Below, in pieces: positions 1-9,044 of a DNA stretch of 64,000 nucleotides. The stretch's first letter is position 1, and each line of letters opens with the position of its first letter. The notes beneath the pieces are model-generated. The model was not told the DNA's origin, made no database searches, and saw only the letters and a list, made by a program, of their open reading frames with translations. Position numbers and translations under genes: made by a program. Source of the DNA: Streptomyces albus subsp. albus (GTDB lineage: Bacteria > Actinomycetota > Actinomycetes > Streptomycetales > Streptomycetaceae); NCBI RefSeq assembly GCF_000725885.1, contig NZ_JODR01000018.1:261639-325638 (forward strand), in the 5' to 3' direction.

Positions 1-45
1 GGACAGGGCGCGGATCTCGTAGGTCGTCTCGGCTTTTGTCGTCAT
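1..45 (-). CDS. 5' end of an unidentified gene (partial, runs off the left edge)
   Basis: An ATG on the minus strand at 45 opens a frame of 15 codons (MTTKAETTYEIRALS) that leaves the window. No family can be assigned from this. The N-terminus would suit several small enzymes such as GNAT acetyltransferases, but that is a guess. It diverges from the acyl-CoA cluster that starts at 254. Confidence 0.45.
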   Translation of the reverse strand, partial: MTTKAETTYEIRALS

Positions 46-183
46 GTCGCCGAGCTTCCGCCGGGCGTGGGTCCGTGTGCTGGCGGGATACGGACGTGGC
101 GTCCGTGCCCGGCATCCGCGTGGCGGCGGATTCCAGGGGTGCGTCCCTCGGGAACGGGGTGCCCGCGCGCCGGACGCGGGGTC

Positions 184-212
184 TTGTGGAACGTCCGCAC
201 GCTCCATAGCAT
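184..212 (+). promoter_or_regulatory. Candidate promoter of the acyl-CoA catabolic operon
   Basis: TTGTGG (184-189) and TAGCAT (207-212) are separated by 17 bp, a good match to a vegetative Streptomyces promoter. They lie about 40 bp before the start at 254. An 8-bp palindrome, CACCGGTG, follows at 213-220, where a repressor could sit over the transcription start. Inference only. Confidence 0.45.
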
Positions 213-253
213 CACCGGTGTTACATCAGTTGTGTCACAGTGCTGGGGGCTCG

Positions 254-1426
254 ATGGGAGCAGCGCGAGAACAGGCCCGGGGCCCACTGGCCGGGGTGCG
301 CGTCGTGGAGCTGGCCGGTATCGGTCCGGGCCCGTTCGCCGCCATGACACTGGCCGACCTCGGTGCCGACGTGGTCCGCGTCGAGCGGCCCGGCGGCGGC
401 GGTCTCACCGTTTCGCCCGAGCACGACATCACCAACCGCAACAAGCGTTCCGTTCTGCTGGACCTCAAGGCGCCGGACGGTGTGGCGGCGGCCCTCGCGC
501 TGGTCGAGCGTGCCGACGTGCTCATCGAGGGCTTCCGCCCCGGGGTGGCCGAACGGCTCGGCGTCGGCCCGGAGGTCTGCCTGGAGCGCAACCCCCGCCT
601 GGTGTACGGCCGGATGACCGGCTGGGGCCAGGACGGACCGCTCGCGCCGCGCGCGGGCCACGACATCGGCTACATCGCCGTCACCGGCGCCCTCGGCATG
701 ACCGGCCCGGCCGAGGGGCCGCCGGTCGCGCCCGCCAACCTGCTGGGCGACTACGCGGGCGGCTCCCTCTACCTCGTCGTCGGCGTCCTCGCCGCGCTGC
801 ACCACGCCCGTACGCCGCAGGGCGCCGGCCAGGTCGTGGACGCGGCCATCGTGGACGGCACCAGCCATCTGACCGCGATGATCCGGGGCCTGCTCGCGGC
901 GGGCGGCTGGCAGGACCGGCGCGCCGCCAACCTGCTGGACGGCGGCTGCCCCTTCTACGGCACCTATGCCACCTCGGATGGCGGGTTCATGGCCGTCGGC
1001 GCCCTGGAGCCCAAGTTCTACGCGGAGTTCGTCCGGCTGCTGGGCATCGAGGCGCAGGCCCCGCCCCGGGACGATGTGGCGGCTTGGACGGAACTGCGCC
1101 GGCTGATCGCCGACCGCTTCGCCTCCCGCCCCCGCGCCGAGTGGACCGAGGTCTTCCAGGACACCGACGCGTGTGTCGCGCCGGTGCTCTCCCTCACCGA
1201 GGCACCAGCGCATCCGCATCTGGCCGCCCGCGGCACCTATCTGGAGCACGACGGTCTGATCCAGCCCGCCCCCGCGCCCCGGTTCTCGGCGACACCCACC
1301 CGTGTCGCCTCCGGCCCGGCCCGGCCCGGGGCCCACACCGCCGAGGTCGCCCGTGACTGGGGCGTCGCCGCCCTGGCCCCGCAGGCCGCGGGCGGCACGC
1401 CCGAAGGAGAACACTCCGCACCATGA
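254..1426 (+). CDS. CaiB/BaiF (family III) CoA-transferase fold protein, probable alpha-methylacyl-CoA racemase
   Basis: 390-residue cytosolic enzyme of the family III CoA-transferase fold. The sequence around GHDIGYIAVTGALG and LLGDYAGG matches alpha-methylacyl-CoA racemases rather than formyl-CoA transferases. The candidate catalytic His136 and Asp166 are 30 residues apart, the spacing known for the mycobacterial racemase (His126/Asp156). Such enzymes epimerise 2-methyl-branched acyl-CoA so that only the S form enters beta-oxidation, which fits the dehydrogenase and thiolase downstream. The ATG at 254 was chosen because the conserved fold begins right after it and a G-rich ribosome site precedes it. 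The frame is open back to 44, but that part has no family-like sequence. Its stop overlaps the next start by 4 bp (ATGA). A carnitine-type or other CoA-transferase remains possible. Confidence 0.8.
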   Translation: MGAAREQARGPLAGVRVVELAGIGPGPFAAMTLADLGADVVRVERPGGGGLTVSPEHDITNRNKRSVLLDLKAPDGVAAALALVERADVLIEGFRPGVAERLGVGPEVCLERNPRLVYGRMTGWGQDGPLAPRAGHDIGYIAVTGALGMTGPAEGPPVAPANLLGDYAGGSLYLVVGVLAALHHARTPQGAGQVVDAAIVDGTSHLTAMIRGLLAAGGWQDRRAANLLDGGCPFYGTYATSDGGFMAVGALEPKFYAEFVRLLGIEAQAPPRDDVAAWTELRRLIADRFASRPRAEWTEVFQDTDACVAPVLSLTEAPAHPHLAARGTYLEHDGLIQPAPAPRFSATPTRVASGPARPGAHTAEVARDWGVAALAPQAAGGTPEGEHSAP

Positions 1427-2565
1427 AGCGTCAGATCTTCACCGAGGACCACGAGGCGTTCCGGCGGACCGTGCGCACTTTCCTCGCCAAGGAGGTGGCG
1501 CCGTACTACGCCCAGTGGGAGCGGGACGGCATCGTCTCCCGTGAGGCGTGGCTGGCCGCCGGCCGGCAGGGGCTGCTGGGGCTCGCCGTGCCCGAGGAGT
1601 ACGGCGGCGGGGGCGAGCCGGATTTCCGCTACGCCGCCGTACTGGCCGAGGAGTTCACCCGCGCGGGCGCGCCGGGGCTGGCTCTGGGGCTGCACAACGA
1701 CATCGTCGGGCCCTATCTGACCGCGCTGGCCACCGAGGAGCAGAAGCGGCGCTGGCTGCCCGGCTTCTGCACCGGCGAGACGATCACCGCCATCGCGATG
1801 ACCGAGCCCGGCGCCGGGTCCGACCTCCAGGGGATACGCACCACCGCCGAGGACAAGGGCGACCACTGGCTGCTCAACGGCTCCAAGACGTTCATCTCCA
1901 ACGGCATCCTCGCCGACCTCGTCGTCGTGGTGGCCAGGACGACGCCCGAGGGAGGCGCCCACGGCCTCAGTCTGCTGGTCGTCGAACGGGGCATGGCCGG
2001 CTTCGAACGCGGGCGGAACCTCGACAAGATCGGCCAGAAGGCGCAGGACACCGCCGAACTGTTCTTCACCGACGTACGGGTGCCCAAGGAGAACCTCCTG
2101 GGGGAACGCAACGGCGCCTTCGTCCATCTGATGACCAACCTCGCGCAGGAGCGGATGGCCATCGCGGTGGCCGGGATCGCCGCCGCCGAGCACCTGGTGG
2201 AGACCACCACCGCGTACGTGAAGGAGCGCACCGCGTTCGGCCGGCCGCTGGCCAGGCTCCAGCACATCCGGTTCGAGATCGCCGAGATGGCCACCGAGTG
2301 CGCCGTCACCCGGGCCTTCCTGGACCGCTGCATCGAGGACCACGCGCGGGGCGAACTGGACGCCGTGCACGCGTCGATGGCCAAGTGGTGGGCCACCGAG
2401 TTGCAGAAGCGCACCGCGGACCGCTGTCTGCAACTGCACGGCGGCTACGGCTACATGAACGAGTACCCGGTGGCCAAGGCGTTCACCGACGGCCGCATCC
2501 AGACCATCTACGGCGGGACCACCGAGATCATGAAGGAGATCGTCGGCCGGTCGCTGCTGGGCTGA
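1423..2565 (+). CDS. Acyl-CoA dehydrogenase
   Basis: 380 residues, the usual length for the family. It catalyses FAD-dependent alpha,beta-dehydrogenation of an acyl-CoA, the first step of beta-oxidation. The N-terminal helical domain is followed by the FAD-binding signature [13 protein letters not shown] near residue 125. The C-terminal [11 protein letters not shown] segment holds the likely catalytic Glu. It starts within the stop of the racemase gene (ATGA), so the two are translationally coupled. The chain-length or branched-chain specificity cannot be read from the sequence, although the neighbouring racemase suggests methyl-branched substrates. Confidence 0.9.
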   Translation: MKRQIFTEDHEAFRRTVRTFLAKEVAPYYAQWERDGIVSREAWLAAGRQGLLGLAVPEEYGGGGEPDFRYAAVLAEEFTRAGAPGLALGLHNDIVGPYLTALATEEQKRRWLPGFCTGETITAIAMTEPGAGSDLQGIRTTAEDKGDHWLLNGSKTFISNGILADLVVVVARTTPEGGAHGLSLLVVERGMAGFERGRNLDKIGQKAQDTAELFFTDVRVPKENLLGERNGAFVHLMTNLAQERMAIAVAGIAAAEHLVETTTAYVKERTAFGRPLARLQHIRFEIAEMATECAVTRAFLDRCIEDHARGELDAVHASMAKWWATELQKRTADRCLQLHGGYGYMNEYPVAKAFTDGRIQTIYGGTTEIMKEIVGRSLLG

Positions 2566-2623
2566 CCCGCGTCATCGTCCCGTCCGCCCGCACAGCCCCT
2601 CCACCGATACGAAAGGCACCCTC

Positions 2624-3838
2624 GTGAGCTCAGAAGCGTTCGTGTACGAGGCGATCCGCACCCCGCGCGGGCGCGGCAAGGCAGGCGGCGCCCTGCACGG
2701 CACCAAGCCCGTCGATCTGGTCGTGGGCCTCATCGACGAGATGCGCCGCCGCATGCCGGACCTGGACCCGCGGGCGATCGACGACATCGTGCTCGGTGTC
2801 GTGGGGCCCGTCGGTGACCAGGGATCCGACATCGCCAAGATCGCCGCCCTCGCCGCTGGTTTGCCCGACACCGTCGCGGGCGTGCAGGAGAACCGATTCT
2901 GCGCCTCCGGTCTGGAGGCCGTCAACATGGCCGCGGCCAAGGTCCGCTCCGGCTGGGAGGACCTGGTGCTGGCGGGCGGCGTGGAGTCCATGTCCCGGGT
3001 GCCGATGGGCAGCGACGGGGGAGCCTGGTTCAACGACCCCATGACCAGCTTCGAGACCGGTTTCGTGCCGCAGGGCATCGGCGCCGACCTCATCGCCACC
3101 CTGGAGGGCTTCAGCCGGCGCGACGTGGACGAGTACGCGGCCCGCTCCCAGGAGCTGGCCGCCGCGGCCTGGAAGGAGGGCCGCTTCGCGCGCTCCGTCG
3201 TGCCCGTACGCGACCGCAACGGACTGACCGTGCTCGACCACGACGAGCACATCCGGCCCGGCACCACCGCCGAGACCCTGGCCGGGCTCAAGCCGTCGTT
3301 CGCCGCCGTCGGCGAGCTGGGCGGCTTCGACGCCGTCGCGCTCCAGAAGTACCACTGGGTCGAGAAGATCGACCACGTGCACCACGCGGGCAACTCCTCC
3401 GGGATCGTGGACGGTTCCGCGCTCGTGGCCGTCGGCAGCGAGGAGGCCGGCAAGCGCTACGGCCTCACCCCCCGCGCCAGGATCGTCTCGGCGGCCGTCT
3501 CCGGCGCCGAGCCGACCATCATGCTGACCGGGCCCGCGCCCGCCTGCCGCAAGGCGCTCGCCAAGGCCGGACTGACCGTGGACGACATCGCCGTCGCGGA
3601 GATGAACGAGGCGTTCGCCGCCGTCGTACTGCGCTTCGTGAAGGACATGGAGATCCCCCTGGAGAAGGTGAACGTCAACGGGGGAGCCATCGCCATGGGC
3701 CACCCGCTGGGCGCCACCGGGGCGATGCTGCTGGGCACCTGCATCGACGAACTGGAGCGGACCGGCCAGCGGTACGGCCTGGTCACGCTGTGCGTGGGGG
3801 GCGGCATGGGGATCGCCACCGTCGTGGAGCGGCTGTAG
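2624..3838 (+). CDS. Acetyl-CoA acyltransferase (thiolase)
   Basis: 404-residue thiolase II-type enzyme that cleaves 3-ketoacyl-CoA with CoA in the last step of beta-oxidation. The acylation Cys is at about residue 93 ([10 protein letters not shown]). The NEAFA motif, the histidine loop [15 protein letters not shown] and the C-terminal CVGGGMG with the second active-site Cys are all present. The start is GTG at 2624, 58 bp after the dehydrogenase gene. It pairs with the downstream FadB-like gene as the beta subunit of a trifunctional-type complex. Confidence 0.9.
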   Translation: MSSEAFVYEAIRTPRGRGKAGGALHGTKPVDLVVGLIDEMRRRMPDLDPRAIDDIVLGVVGPVGDQGSDIAKIAALAAGLPDTVAGVQENRFCASGLEAVNMAAAKVRSGWEDLVLAGGVESMSRVPMGSDGGAWFNDPMTSFETGFVPQGIGADLIATLEGFSRRDVDEYAARSQELAAAAWKEGRFARSVVPVRDRNGLTVLDHDEHIRPGTTAETLAGLKPSFAAVGELGGFDAVALQKYHWVEKIDHVHHAGNSSGIVDGSALVAVGSEEAGKRYGLTPRARIVSAAVSGAEPTIMLTGPAPACRKALAKAGLTVDDIAVAEMNEAFAAVVLRFVKDMEIPLEKVNVNGGAIAMGHPLGATGAMLLGTCIDELERTGQRYGLVTLCVGGGMGIATVVERL

Positions 3839-3955
3839 CCCGGCGGGCCCGCGCCGGCCCGTCACCCCGCCCCCGCCGCCCCGCCCCGGGGCGCCCCGAC
3901 CCCTCGTCGCGGTGGCCGCGCGCCGCCGCGGCGGACACGAGCTTGGAGACCACCC

Positions 3956-6139
3956 ATGCCCGAGACCACCGCACCTGCGACCATCCGCTGGGAGAAGGAC
4001 GGCGCCGGCATCGTCACGCTGACCTTCGACGACCCGGACCAGTCGGCGAACACCATGAACGCCGCGTTCCAGGCATCGCTGACCGCCGTCGCCGACCGGC
4101 TGGAGGCCGAACGGGACGACGTACGCGGCGTCATCATGACCTCCGCCAAGAAGACGTTCTTCGCCGGCGGCGACCTGCGGCTGCTGATCCGGGCGCGCCC
4201 CGAGAACGCCCAGGAAGTCTTCGACAACAGCATGCGCATCAAGCGCGACCTGCGCCGTATCGAGACCCTCGGCGTCCCCGTCGTCGCGGCCCTCAACGGC
4301 GCGGCCCTCGGCGGCGGGCTGGAGATCGCGCTGGCCTGCCACCACCGGGTCGCCCTCGATGCGCCGGGCTCCAAAATCGGCTGCCCGGAGGCCACACTGG
4401 GCCTGCTGCCGGCGGGCGGCGGCGTCACCCGTACGGTACGGCTGCTGGGCATCGCCGACGCGCTGCTCAACGTGCTGCTCCAGGGACAGCAGTACCGCCC
4501 GGCCAGGGCCAAGGAGGTCGGGCTCGTCCACGAGGTCGTCGGCAGCCGCGAGGAGATGTTCGCGGCGGCGCGCGCCTTCATCGAGGCCAACCCCACCTCC
4601 CAGCAGCCCTGGGACGTCAAGGGCCACCGCATTCCCGGCGGGACCCCGGCCGACGCGAAGTTCGCCGAGAACCTGCCGGCCTTCCCCGCCAACCTCCGGA
4701 AGCAGACGGCCGGCGCCCCCTACCCCGCGCAGCGCAACATCCTCGCGGCGGCCGTCGAAGGCTCCCAGGTGGACTTCGAGACCGCCCAGGTGATCGAGTC
4801 GCGCTACTTCGTGGAGCTGGCCTGCGGCCAGATCTCCACCAACATGATCCAGGCGTTCTTCTTCGACCTCCAGGCCGTCAACGCCGGCCGCAGCAGGCCG
4901 GACGGTGTCGAGGAGCGAAAGGCCCGCAAGGTCGCCGTGCTCGGCGCCGGCATGATGGGCGCCGGGATCGCGTACGTGTGCGCCAAGGCGGGCATCGAGG
5001 TGGTCCTCAAGGACGTCACCCGGGAAGCGGCCGACAAGGGCAAGGCGTACTCGGCCCGGCTGCTGGACAAGGCGCTGAAGCGGGGCAGGACCACCGAGGC
5101 CGAGCGGGACGCGCTGCTGGCCCGCATCACCCCCACCACCGACCCGCAGGACGTGGCCGGCTGCGACACGGTGATCGAGGCCGTCTTCGAGGACCCGGCG
5201 CTCAAGCACAAGGTGTTCCAGGAGATCCAGCACCTCGTCGCCCCGGACGCCCTGCTGTGCTCCAACACCTCCACCCTGCCGATCACCGGCCTGGCCGAAG
5301 GGGTCGAGCGGCAGCAGGACTTCATCGGGCTGCACTTCTTCTCACCCGTCGACAAGATGCCCCTCGTGGAGATCATCAAGGGCCGGCGCACCGGGGAGGC
5401 GGCCCTGGCCCGCGCCTTCGACCTGGTGCGCCAGATCCGCAAGACCCCCATCGTCGTCAACGACTCGCGGGGCTTCTTCACCTCGCGCGTCATCGGCCAC
5501 TTCATCAACGAGGGCGTCGCGCTGCTGGCCGAGGGCGTGGATCCGGCCACCGTCGAACAGGCCGCCGCGCAGGCCGGCTACCCGGCCAAGGTGCTCTCCC
5601 TGATGGACGACCTCACCCTCACCCTGCCGCGCAGAATCCGGGACGAGACACGGCAGGCACTCCGCGCCGAGGGCAAGGACCTGCCCGCGCACCCCGCGGA
5701 CGCCGTCCTGGACCGCATGGTCGACGAGTTCGGCCGCACCGGCCGCAGCGGTGGCGCGGGCTTCTACGACTACGACGAGAACGGCAAGCGCCTCGGCCTG
5801 TGGCCCGGACTGCGCGAGCACTTCACCGCACAGGGCGAGGCCCGCATCCCGTTCGCGGACATGCAGGAGCGGATGCTCTTCGCCGAGGCGCTGGACACCG
5901 TGCGGCTGTTCGAGGAAGGCGTGCTCACCACGGTCGCCGACGCCAACATCGGCTCCATCATGGGCATCGGTTTCCCCGCCTGGACCGGCGGCGTCATCCA
6001 GTACATCAACGGCTACGAGGGCGGCCTGCCCGGATTCGTCGCCCGCGCGGGCGAGCTGCGTGAGCGCTACGGCGAAAGGTTCGCGGTCCCCGGACTGCTG
6101 GCCCGCAAGGCCGCAGCGGGCGAGACCTTCACCGACTGA
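3956..6139 (+). CDS. Bifunctional enoyl-CoA hydratase / 3-hydroxyacyl-CoA dehydrogenase (FadB/FadJ-like)
   Basis: 727 residues, the normal alpha-subunit length. The N-terminal crotonase domain (about 15-200) contains the oxyanion segment NGAALGGGLEIALAC. The NAD-binding 3-hydroxyacyl-CoA dehydrogenase domain begins near residue 324 with VLGAGMMGAGIAY. The LHFFSPVDKMPLVEII segment and two C-terminal dehydrogenase helical domains follow. It hydrates enoyl-CoA and oxidises the product to 3-ketoacyl-CoA for the thiolase encoded 117 bp upstream. It ends just before a hairpin shared with the convergent merR gene. Confidence 0.92.
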   Translation: MPETTAPATIRWEKDGAGIVTLTFDDPDQSANTMNAAFQASLTAVADRLEAERDDVRGVIMTSAKKTFFAGGDLRLLIRARPENAQEVFDNSMRIKRDLRRIETLGVPVVAALNGAALGGGLEIALACHHRVALDAPGSKIGCPEATLGLLPAGGGVTRTVRLLGIADALLNVLLQGQQYRPARAKEVGLVHEVVGSREEMFAAARAFIEANPTSQQPWDVKGHRIPGGTPADAKFAENLPAFPANLRKQTAGAPYPAQRNILAAAVEGSQVDFETAQVIESRYFVELACGQISTNMIQAFFFDLQAVNAGRSRPDGVEERKARKVAVLGAGMMGAGIAYVCAKAGIEVVLKDVTREAADKGKAYSARLLDKALKRGRTTEAERDALLARITPTTDPQDVAGCDTVIEAVFEDPALKHKVFQEIQHLVAPDALLCSNTSTLPITGLAEGVERQQDFIGLHFFSPVDKMPLVEIIKGRRTGEAALARAFDLVRQIRKTPIVVNDSRGFFTSRVIGHFINEGVALLAEGVDPATVEQAAAQAGYPAKVLSLMDDLTLTLPRRIRDETRQALRAEGKDLPAHPADAVLDRMVDEFGRTGRSGGAGFYDYDENGKRLGLWPGLREHFTAQGEARIPFADMQERMLFAEALDTVRLFEEGVLTTVADANIGSIMGIGFPAWTGGVIQYINGYEGGLPGFVARAGELRERYGERFAVPGLLARKAAAGETFTD

Positions 6140-6158
6140 CCGGCCGCACGCACCGCCT

Positions 6159-6192
6159 GGCCGGCCCCGCCGTCACCCGGCGGGGCCCGGCC
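6159..6192. terminator. Bidirectional hairpin between convergent fadB-like and merR genes
   Basis: CCCCGCCG (6165-6172) pairs with CGGCGGGG (6178-6185) across a 5-nt loop, and flanking GGCCGG/CCGGCC extends the stem with one bulged C. It overlaps the merR stop at 6173, so it can serve both strands. There is no U-run, as is normal in Streptomyces. Confidence 0.55.
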
Positions 6193-6943
6193 GCGGCGCG
6201 GTCTCGCCGGGGAAGACCTCGCGCAGCTCCTCCTTCATCGACCGCTGGAACGCCGTCACCAGGGCCTGCACCACCATGGGCTGCATATGCGCGGACAGCG
6301 CCTTCATCCGCTCCCGCCGCTCCCCGTCCGGCTCCCGCTCCCGGTAGGGCTCCCACACCTCCTGCTTGAACAGCCGGCTCAGCTCCCGTGCCGCGGCCCG
6401 GGCGTGGTCCAGCATCACCTCGCGGGCCGCCAGGATCGCCTCCTGCGAGATCGGCACGTCCAGCAGCCGCACCCCCAGCTGCACCAGTGCCGGATCGACC
6501 CGGAAGACGTCGGGGTCGTCCGTACGGCCGAGCACGCTCATCGCCTCCAGCCGCTCGAGGTCGTCATCGGTCAGCCGGCGCCCGACCCGTCGCTCCAGCT
6601 GCTCACGCGTCGACTCGTCCACCGTGTCCGGCATCCAGGAGGCGACCACCGCCCGGTGGATGGCCAGATCGTGGGCGCTGATGTCGTCGGGGAGCCGCTG
6701 GAGATAGCGTTCGATCGCCGCCAGCGTCATGCCCTGGTTCTGGAGCTCTTCTATGAGGGCCAGCCGGGAGAGGTGCTCGGGACCGTAGCGGCCCACGCGG
6801 CGGGGTCCGATCGTGGGCGGGGGCAGCAGGCCCCGGGTGCTGTAGAAGCGGATCGTGCGGACCGTCACGCCCGCGCGGGCCGCGAGCTGGTCGACGGTGA
6901 GCTGGTCGGTGAGCTCCTGGGCCGTTCCGTCCTGCCGCGCCAT
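6173..6943 (-). CDS. MerR-family transcriptional regulator
   Basis: 256 residues. The N-terminal winged helix of the MerR type (about 16-85) shows the typical run LAARAGVTVRTIRFYSTRGLLPPP and the dimerisation helix start. The long C-terminal domain has no Cys cluster, so metal sensing is unlikely. MerR proteins with an acyl-CoA-sized effector domain often control fatty-acid catabolism genes. Its position between the beta-oxidation genes and a divergent acyl-CoA ligase supports that role here. The ATG at 6943 is the first Met before the helix-turn-helix. The inverted repeats at 7003-7034 are its likely targets. Confidence 0.85.
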   Translation of the reverse strand: MARQDGTAQELTDQLTVDQLAARAGVTVRTIRFYSTRGLLPPPTIGPRRVGRYGPEHLSRLALIEELQNQGMTLAAIERYLQRLPDDISAHDLAIHRAVVASWMPDTVDESTREQLERRVGRRLTDDDLERLEAMSVLGRTDDPDVFRVDPALVQLGVRLLDVPISQEAILAAREVMLDHARAAARELSRLFKQEVWEPYREREPDGERRERMKALSAHMQPMVVQALVTAFQRSMKEELREVFPGETAPRPGPAG

Positions 6944-7002
6944 CTGCCGCACCCCTCTCACCGCCGCACCGCCGGGGTGCCGGCACCGTCCGATCCCGTT
7001 CA

Positions 7003-7034
7003 ACAGTATTGCTGTCTCACCACTCCTGTGAAAC
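7003..7034. promoter_or_regulatory. Two inverted repeats in the merR / acyl-CoA ligase divergent promoter
   Basis: ACAG-TATTG-CTGT (7003-7015) is followed directly by GTCTCAC-N7-GTGAAAC (7014-7034), which has one mismatch between arms. On the minus strand TTTCAC and AATACT, 17 bp apart, could be the merR promoter, so a bound regulator would cover it. No protein can be assigned with certainty. MerR or a FadR/TetR-type repressor are the obvious candidates. Confidence 0.4.
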
Positions 7035-7072
7035 CGTCGGACGGCGGGCGGACACCAGACCCCGGAGGCGTG

Positions 7073-8911
7073 ATGACCACACTGCTGCGACTCCCCGGTA
7101 CGCACCCCGCCGAGCTGACCGTTCCGGACCTCCTGCTGCGCAACGCACAGGACCACGGCGCACTGCCGGCCCTCACCTGGTACGCCGCCGACGGCACGGC
7201 CACCACCCTCACCTGGTCCGAGGCCAGGCACCGTGTCGTCGAGGTCGCCGCCGGACTCGCGGCACTGGGCGTCGCACCCGGCGACCACGTGCTGCTCATG
7301 ATGGGCAACCGTCCCGAGCACTGGCTCACCGACCTCGCCCTCGTCCATCTGGGTGCCGTCCCCGTCTCCGTCTACCGGACGGCGGCACCCGAACAGATCG
7401 CCCACATCGCCCGGCACAGCCGCGCCGCGCTCGCCGTCGTCGGCGACGCCGAGGAGCGGGCCCGCTGGGAGCCCCTGCTGGCGCCGTCGGGGGGCGGGCC
7501 GGACGGGACGCCGCCCACCGGGCTGCGGCGTCTCGTGGTGGCCGACGAGGACGCCGTGGGCCCCCACACCGCCTTCAGCCGGCTGCCCCGCCCCGAGGAC
7601 ACGTCCGCCGTCGAGGAGAGCCGGCGCCGGGTGCGGGCCGGGCAGCCGGTGACCGTCGTCTACACCTCGGGCACCACCGGCGACCCCAAAGGGGTGGTCA
7701 TCAGCCACCGGAACGTCATCCTCAACGGGATCGCGCTCGACAAGGTCACCGAGCTGCCCGACCACGCCGCGCACATCTGCTACCTGCCGTTCGCCCACAT
7801 AGCCGAGCGCATGCTGGGCATCTACCTGCCCCTGCTGCGGGCCTCCCACGTGCACCTGTGCGCCGACCCCGCCGAGGTCACCACGCTGGTCCGCGCACTG
7901 CGTCCCGCGCAGTTCTTCGGCGTGCCCCGCATCTGGGAGAAGTGCGCCGCCGCCCTGCGCACCGCCCTCGACGCCCTCCCGGCCGGGCAGCGCGCAGCCC
8001 TGGAGGAGGCCGGACGGACCGCGCGCGCCCACCTCCGCTGCCGGGAGGAGGGCCGCACGCCGCCGCCCGCACTGGAAGCCGCATGGGAACAGGCCCGGCG
8101 CGACGTGCTCGCACCCGTACTGGCCCGGGCGGGGTTCGACCGGCTGGTGTGGGCAGCCAGCGCGTCCGCGCCCCTGCCGCCCGGCGTGCTCGACTTCTTC
8201 GCGGGCCTCGGCCTGCCGGTCATGGACGCCTGGGGGCTGACCGAGACCAGCGGGGCCCTCACCCTCAACGGCCCCCGCGCCTTCCGGCTGGGCTCCGTGG
8301 GCCGGCCGCTGGAGGGCACCGAGGTCCGCACGGCGCCCGACGGCGAGATAGAGGTCCGCGGCGTCACCCTCTTCGAGGGCTATCTGCGCCCCGACGGCTC
8401 CGTCGAGCCCGGTACCGACGCCGACGGCTGGTTCGCCACCGGCGATCTGGGCCGCGTCGACGAGGACGGCTACCTGTGGGTGACGGACCGCAAGAAGGAG
8501 ATGATCGTCACCTCCACCGGCAAGAACGTCTCGCCCGCGCTGGTGGAGAACATCCTCAAGGAGCACCCGCTGATCGGGCAGGCCATGGTGTACGGCGACG
8601 GCCGCTCCTACCTCGTCGCCCTCCTGGTGCTCGACGGCGAGGCCGCTGCGTCCTGGGCGGCCGGTCACGGCGTGGACGCGGACACCGGCACCCTGGCCGC
8701 GCACCCCGGACTGCGCGCCGAGATCGACCGCGCGGTCGCCGCCGCCAACGCCCGCCTCAACCGCACCGAACAGGTCAAACGCCACCGGCTGTTGGAGCAG
8801 GAATGGAGCCCGGCGACCGGTGAGCTGACGCCCTCGCTCAAGCTGCGCCGCCGGGTGATCGCGGCTCGTTACCGGCGGGAAATCGACGGACTCTACGAAG
8901 ATCAGGTGTGA
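7073..8911 (+). CDS. AMP-dependent acyl-CoA synthetase (long-chain fatty-acid-CoA ligase, FadD type)
   Basis: 612 residues of the ANL adenylating superfamily. It activates a free fatty acid with ATP and CoA and so feeds the beta-oxidation enzymes encoded nearby. The ATP-binding motif YTSGTTGDPKG is near residue 200, the adenylate site DAWGLTETSG near 385, the hinge TGDLGRVDEDGYLWVTDRKKEMI near 455-475, and the final LKLRRRVI contains the candidate catalytic Lys. The size and the TSTGKNVSP segment fit the FadD15-like long-chain group. The ATG at 7073 has a CGGAGG ribosome site 5 bp upstream. Confidence 0.9.
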   Translation: MTTLLRLPGTHPAELTVPDLLLRNAQDHGALPALTWYAADGTATTLTWSEARHRVVEVAAGLAALGVAPGDHVLLMMGNRPEHWLTDLALVHLGAVPVSVYRTAAPEQIAHIARHSRAALAVVGDAEERARWEPLLAPSGGGPDGTPPTGLRRLVVADEDAVGPHTAFSRLPRPEDTSAVEESRRRVRAGQPVTVVYTSGTTGDPKGVVISHRNVILNGIALDKVTELPDHAAHICYLPFAHIAERMLGIYLPLLRASHVHLCADPAEVTTLVRALRPAQFFGVPRIWEKCAAALRTALDALPAGQRAALEEAGRTARAHLRCREEGRTPPPALEAAWEQARRDVLAPVLARAGFDRLVWAASASAPLPPGVLDFFAGLGLPVMDAWGLTETSGALTLNGPRAFRLGSVGRPLEGTEVRTAPDGEIEVRGVTLFEGYLRPDGSVEPGTDADGWFATGDLGRVDEDGYLWVTDRKKEMIVTSTGKNVSPALVENILKEHPLIGQAMVYGDGRSYLVALLVLDGEAAASWAAGHGVDADTGTLAAHPGLRAEIDRAVAAANARLNRTEQVKRHRLLEQEWSPATGELTPSLKLRRRVIAARYRREIDGLYEDQV

Positions 8912-8924
8912 GAAGTTCCCTGGT

Positions 8925-8938
8925 GTGATCTCCGTCAC
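8925..8938. promoter_or_regulatory. Candidate Crp-type site upstream of the amino-acid permease
   Basis: GTGATCTCCGTCAC fits the Streptomyces Crp pattern GTG-N6-GNCAC, and the wider TGTGA-N6-TCAC resembles the classical CRP site. It lies 107 bp before the permease start in the 133-bp intergenic gap. Confidence 0.35.
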
Positions 8939-9044
8939 CGCATGGATGGCCCTTGAAGGGTTAGGTGACGCCTTGGTCCGCAGCCGTGATCACGGCGGCC
9001 GTCGGCCCGGCAGAGCCCGTTATCCAGAGTGAGTTGGATCAATC

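Noticed and set aside
44..253. N-terminal extension of the CoA-transferase frame
   Set aside because: It contains the predicted promoter, no conserved residues and a composition unlike the protein. The family start lies at 254.
2630..5335. Minus-strand open frame of about 900 codons opposite the thiolase and FadB-like genes
   Set aside because: It is antisense to two complete conserved enzymes; in 70%-plus GC DNA the complementary frames stay open by composition. No family-like sequence is seen.
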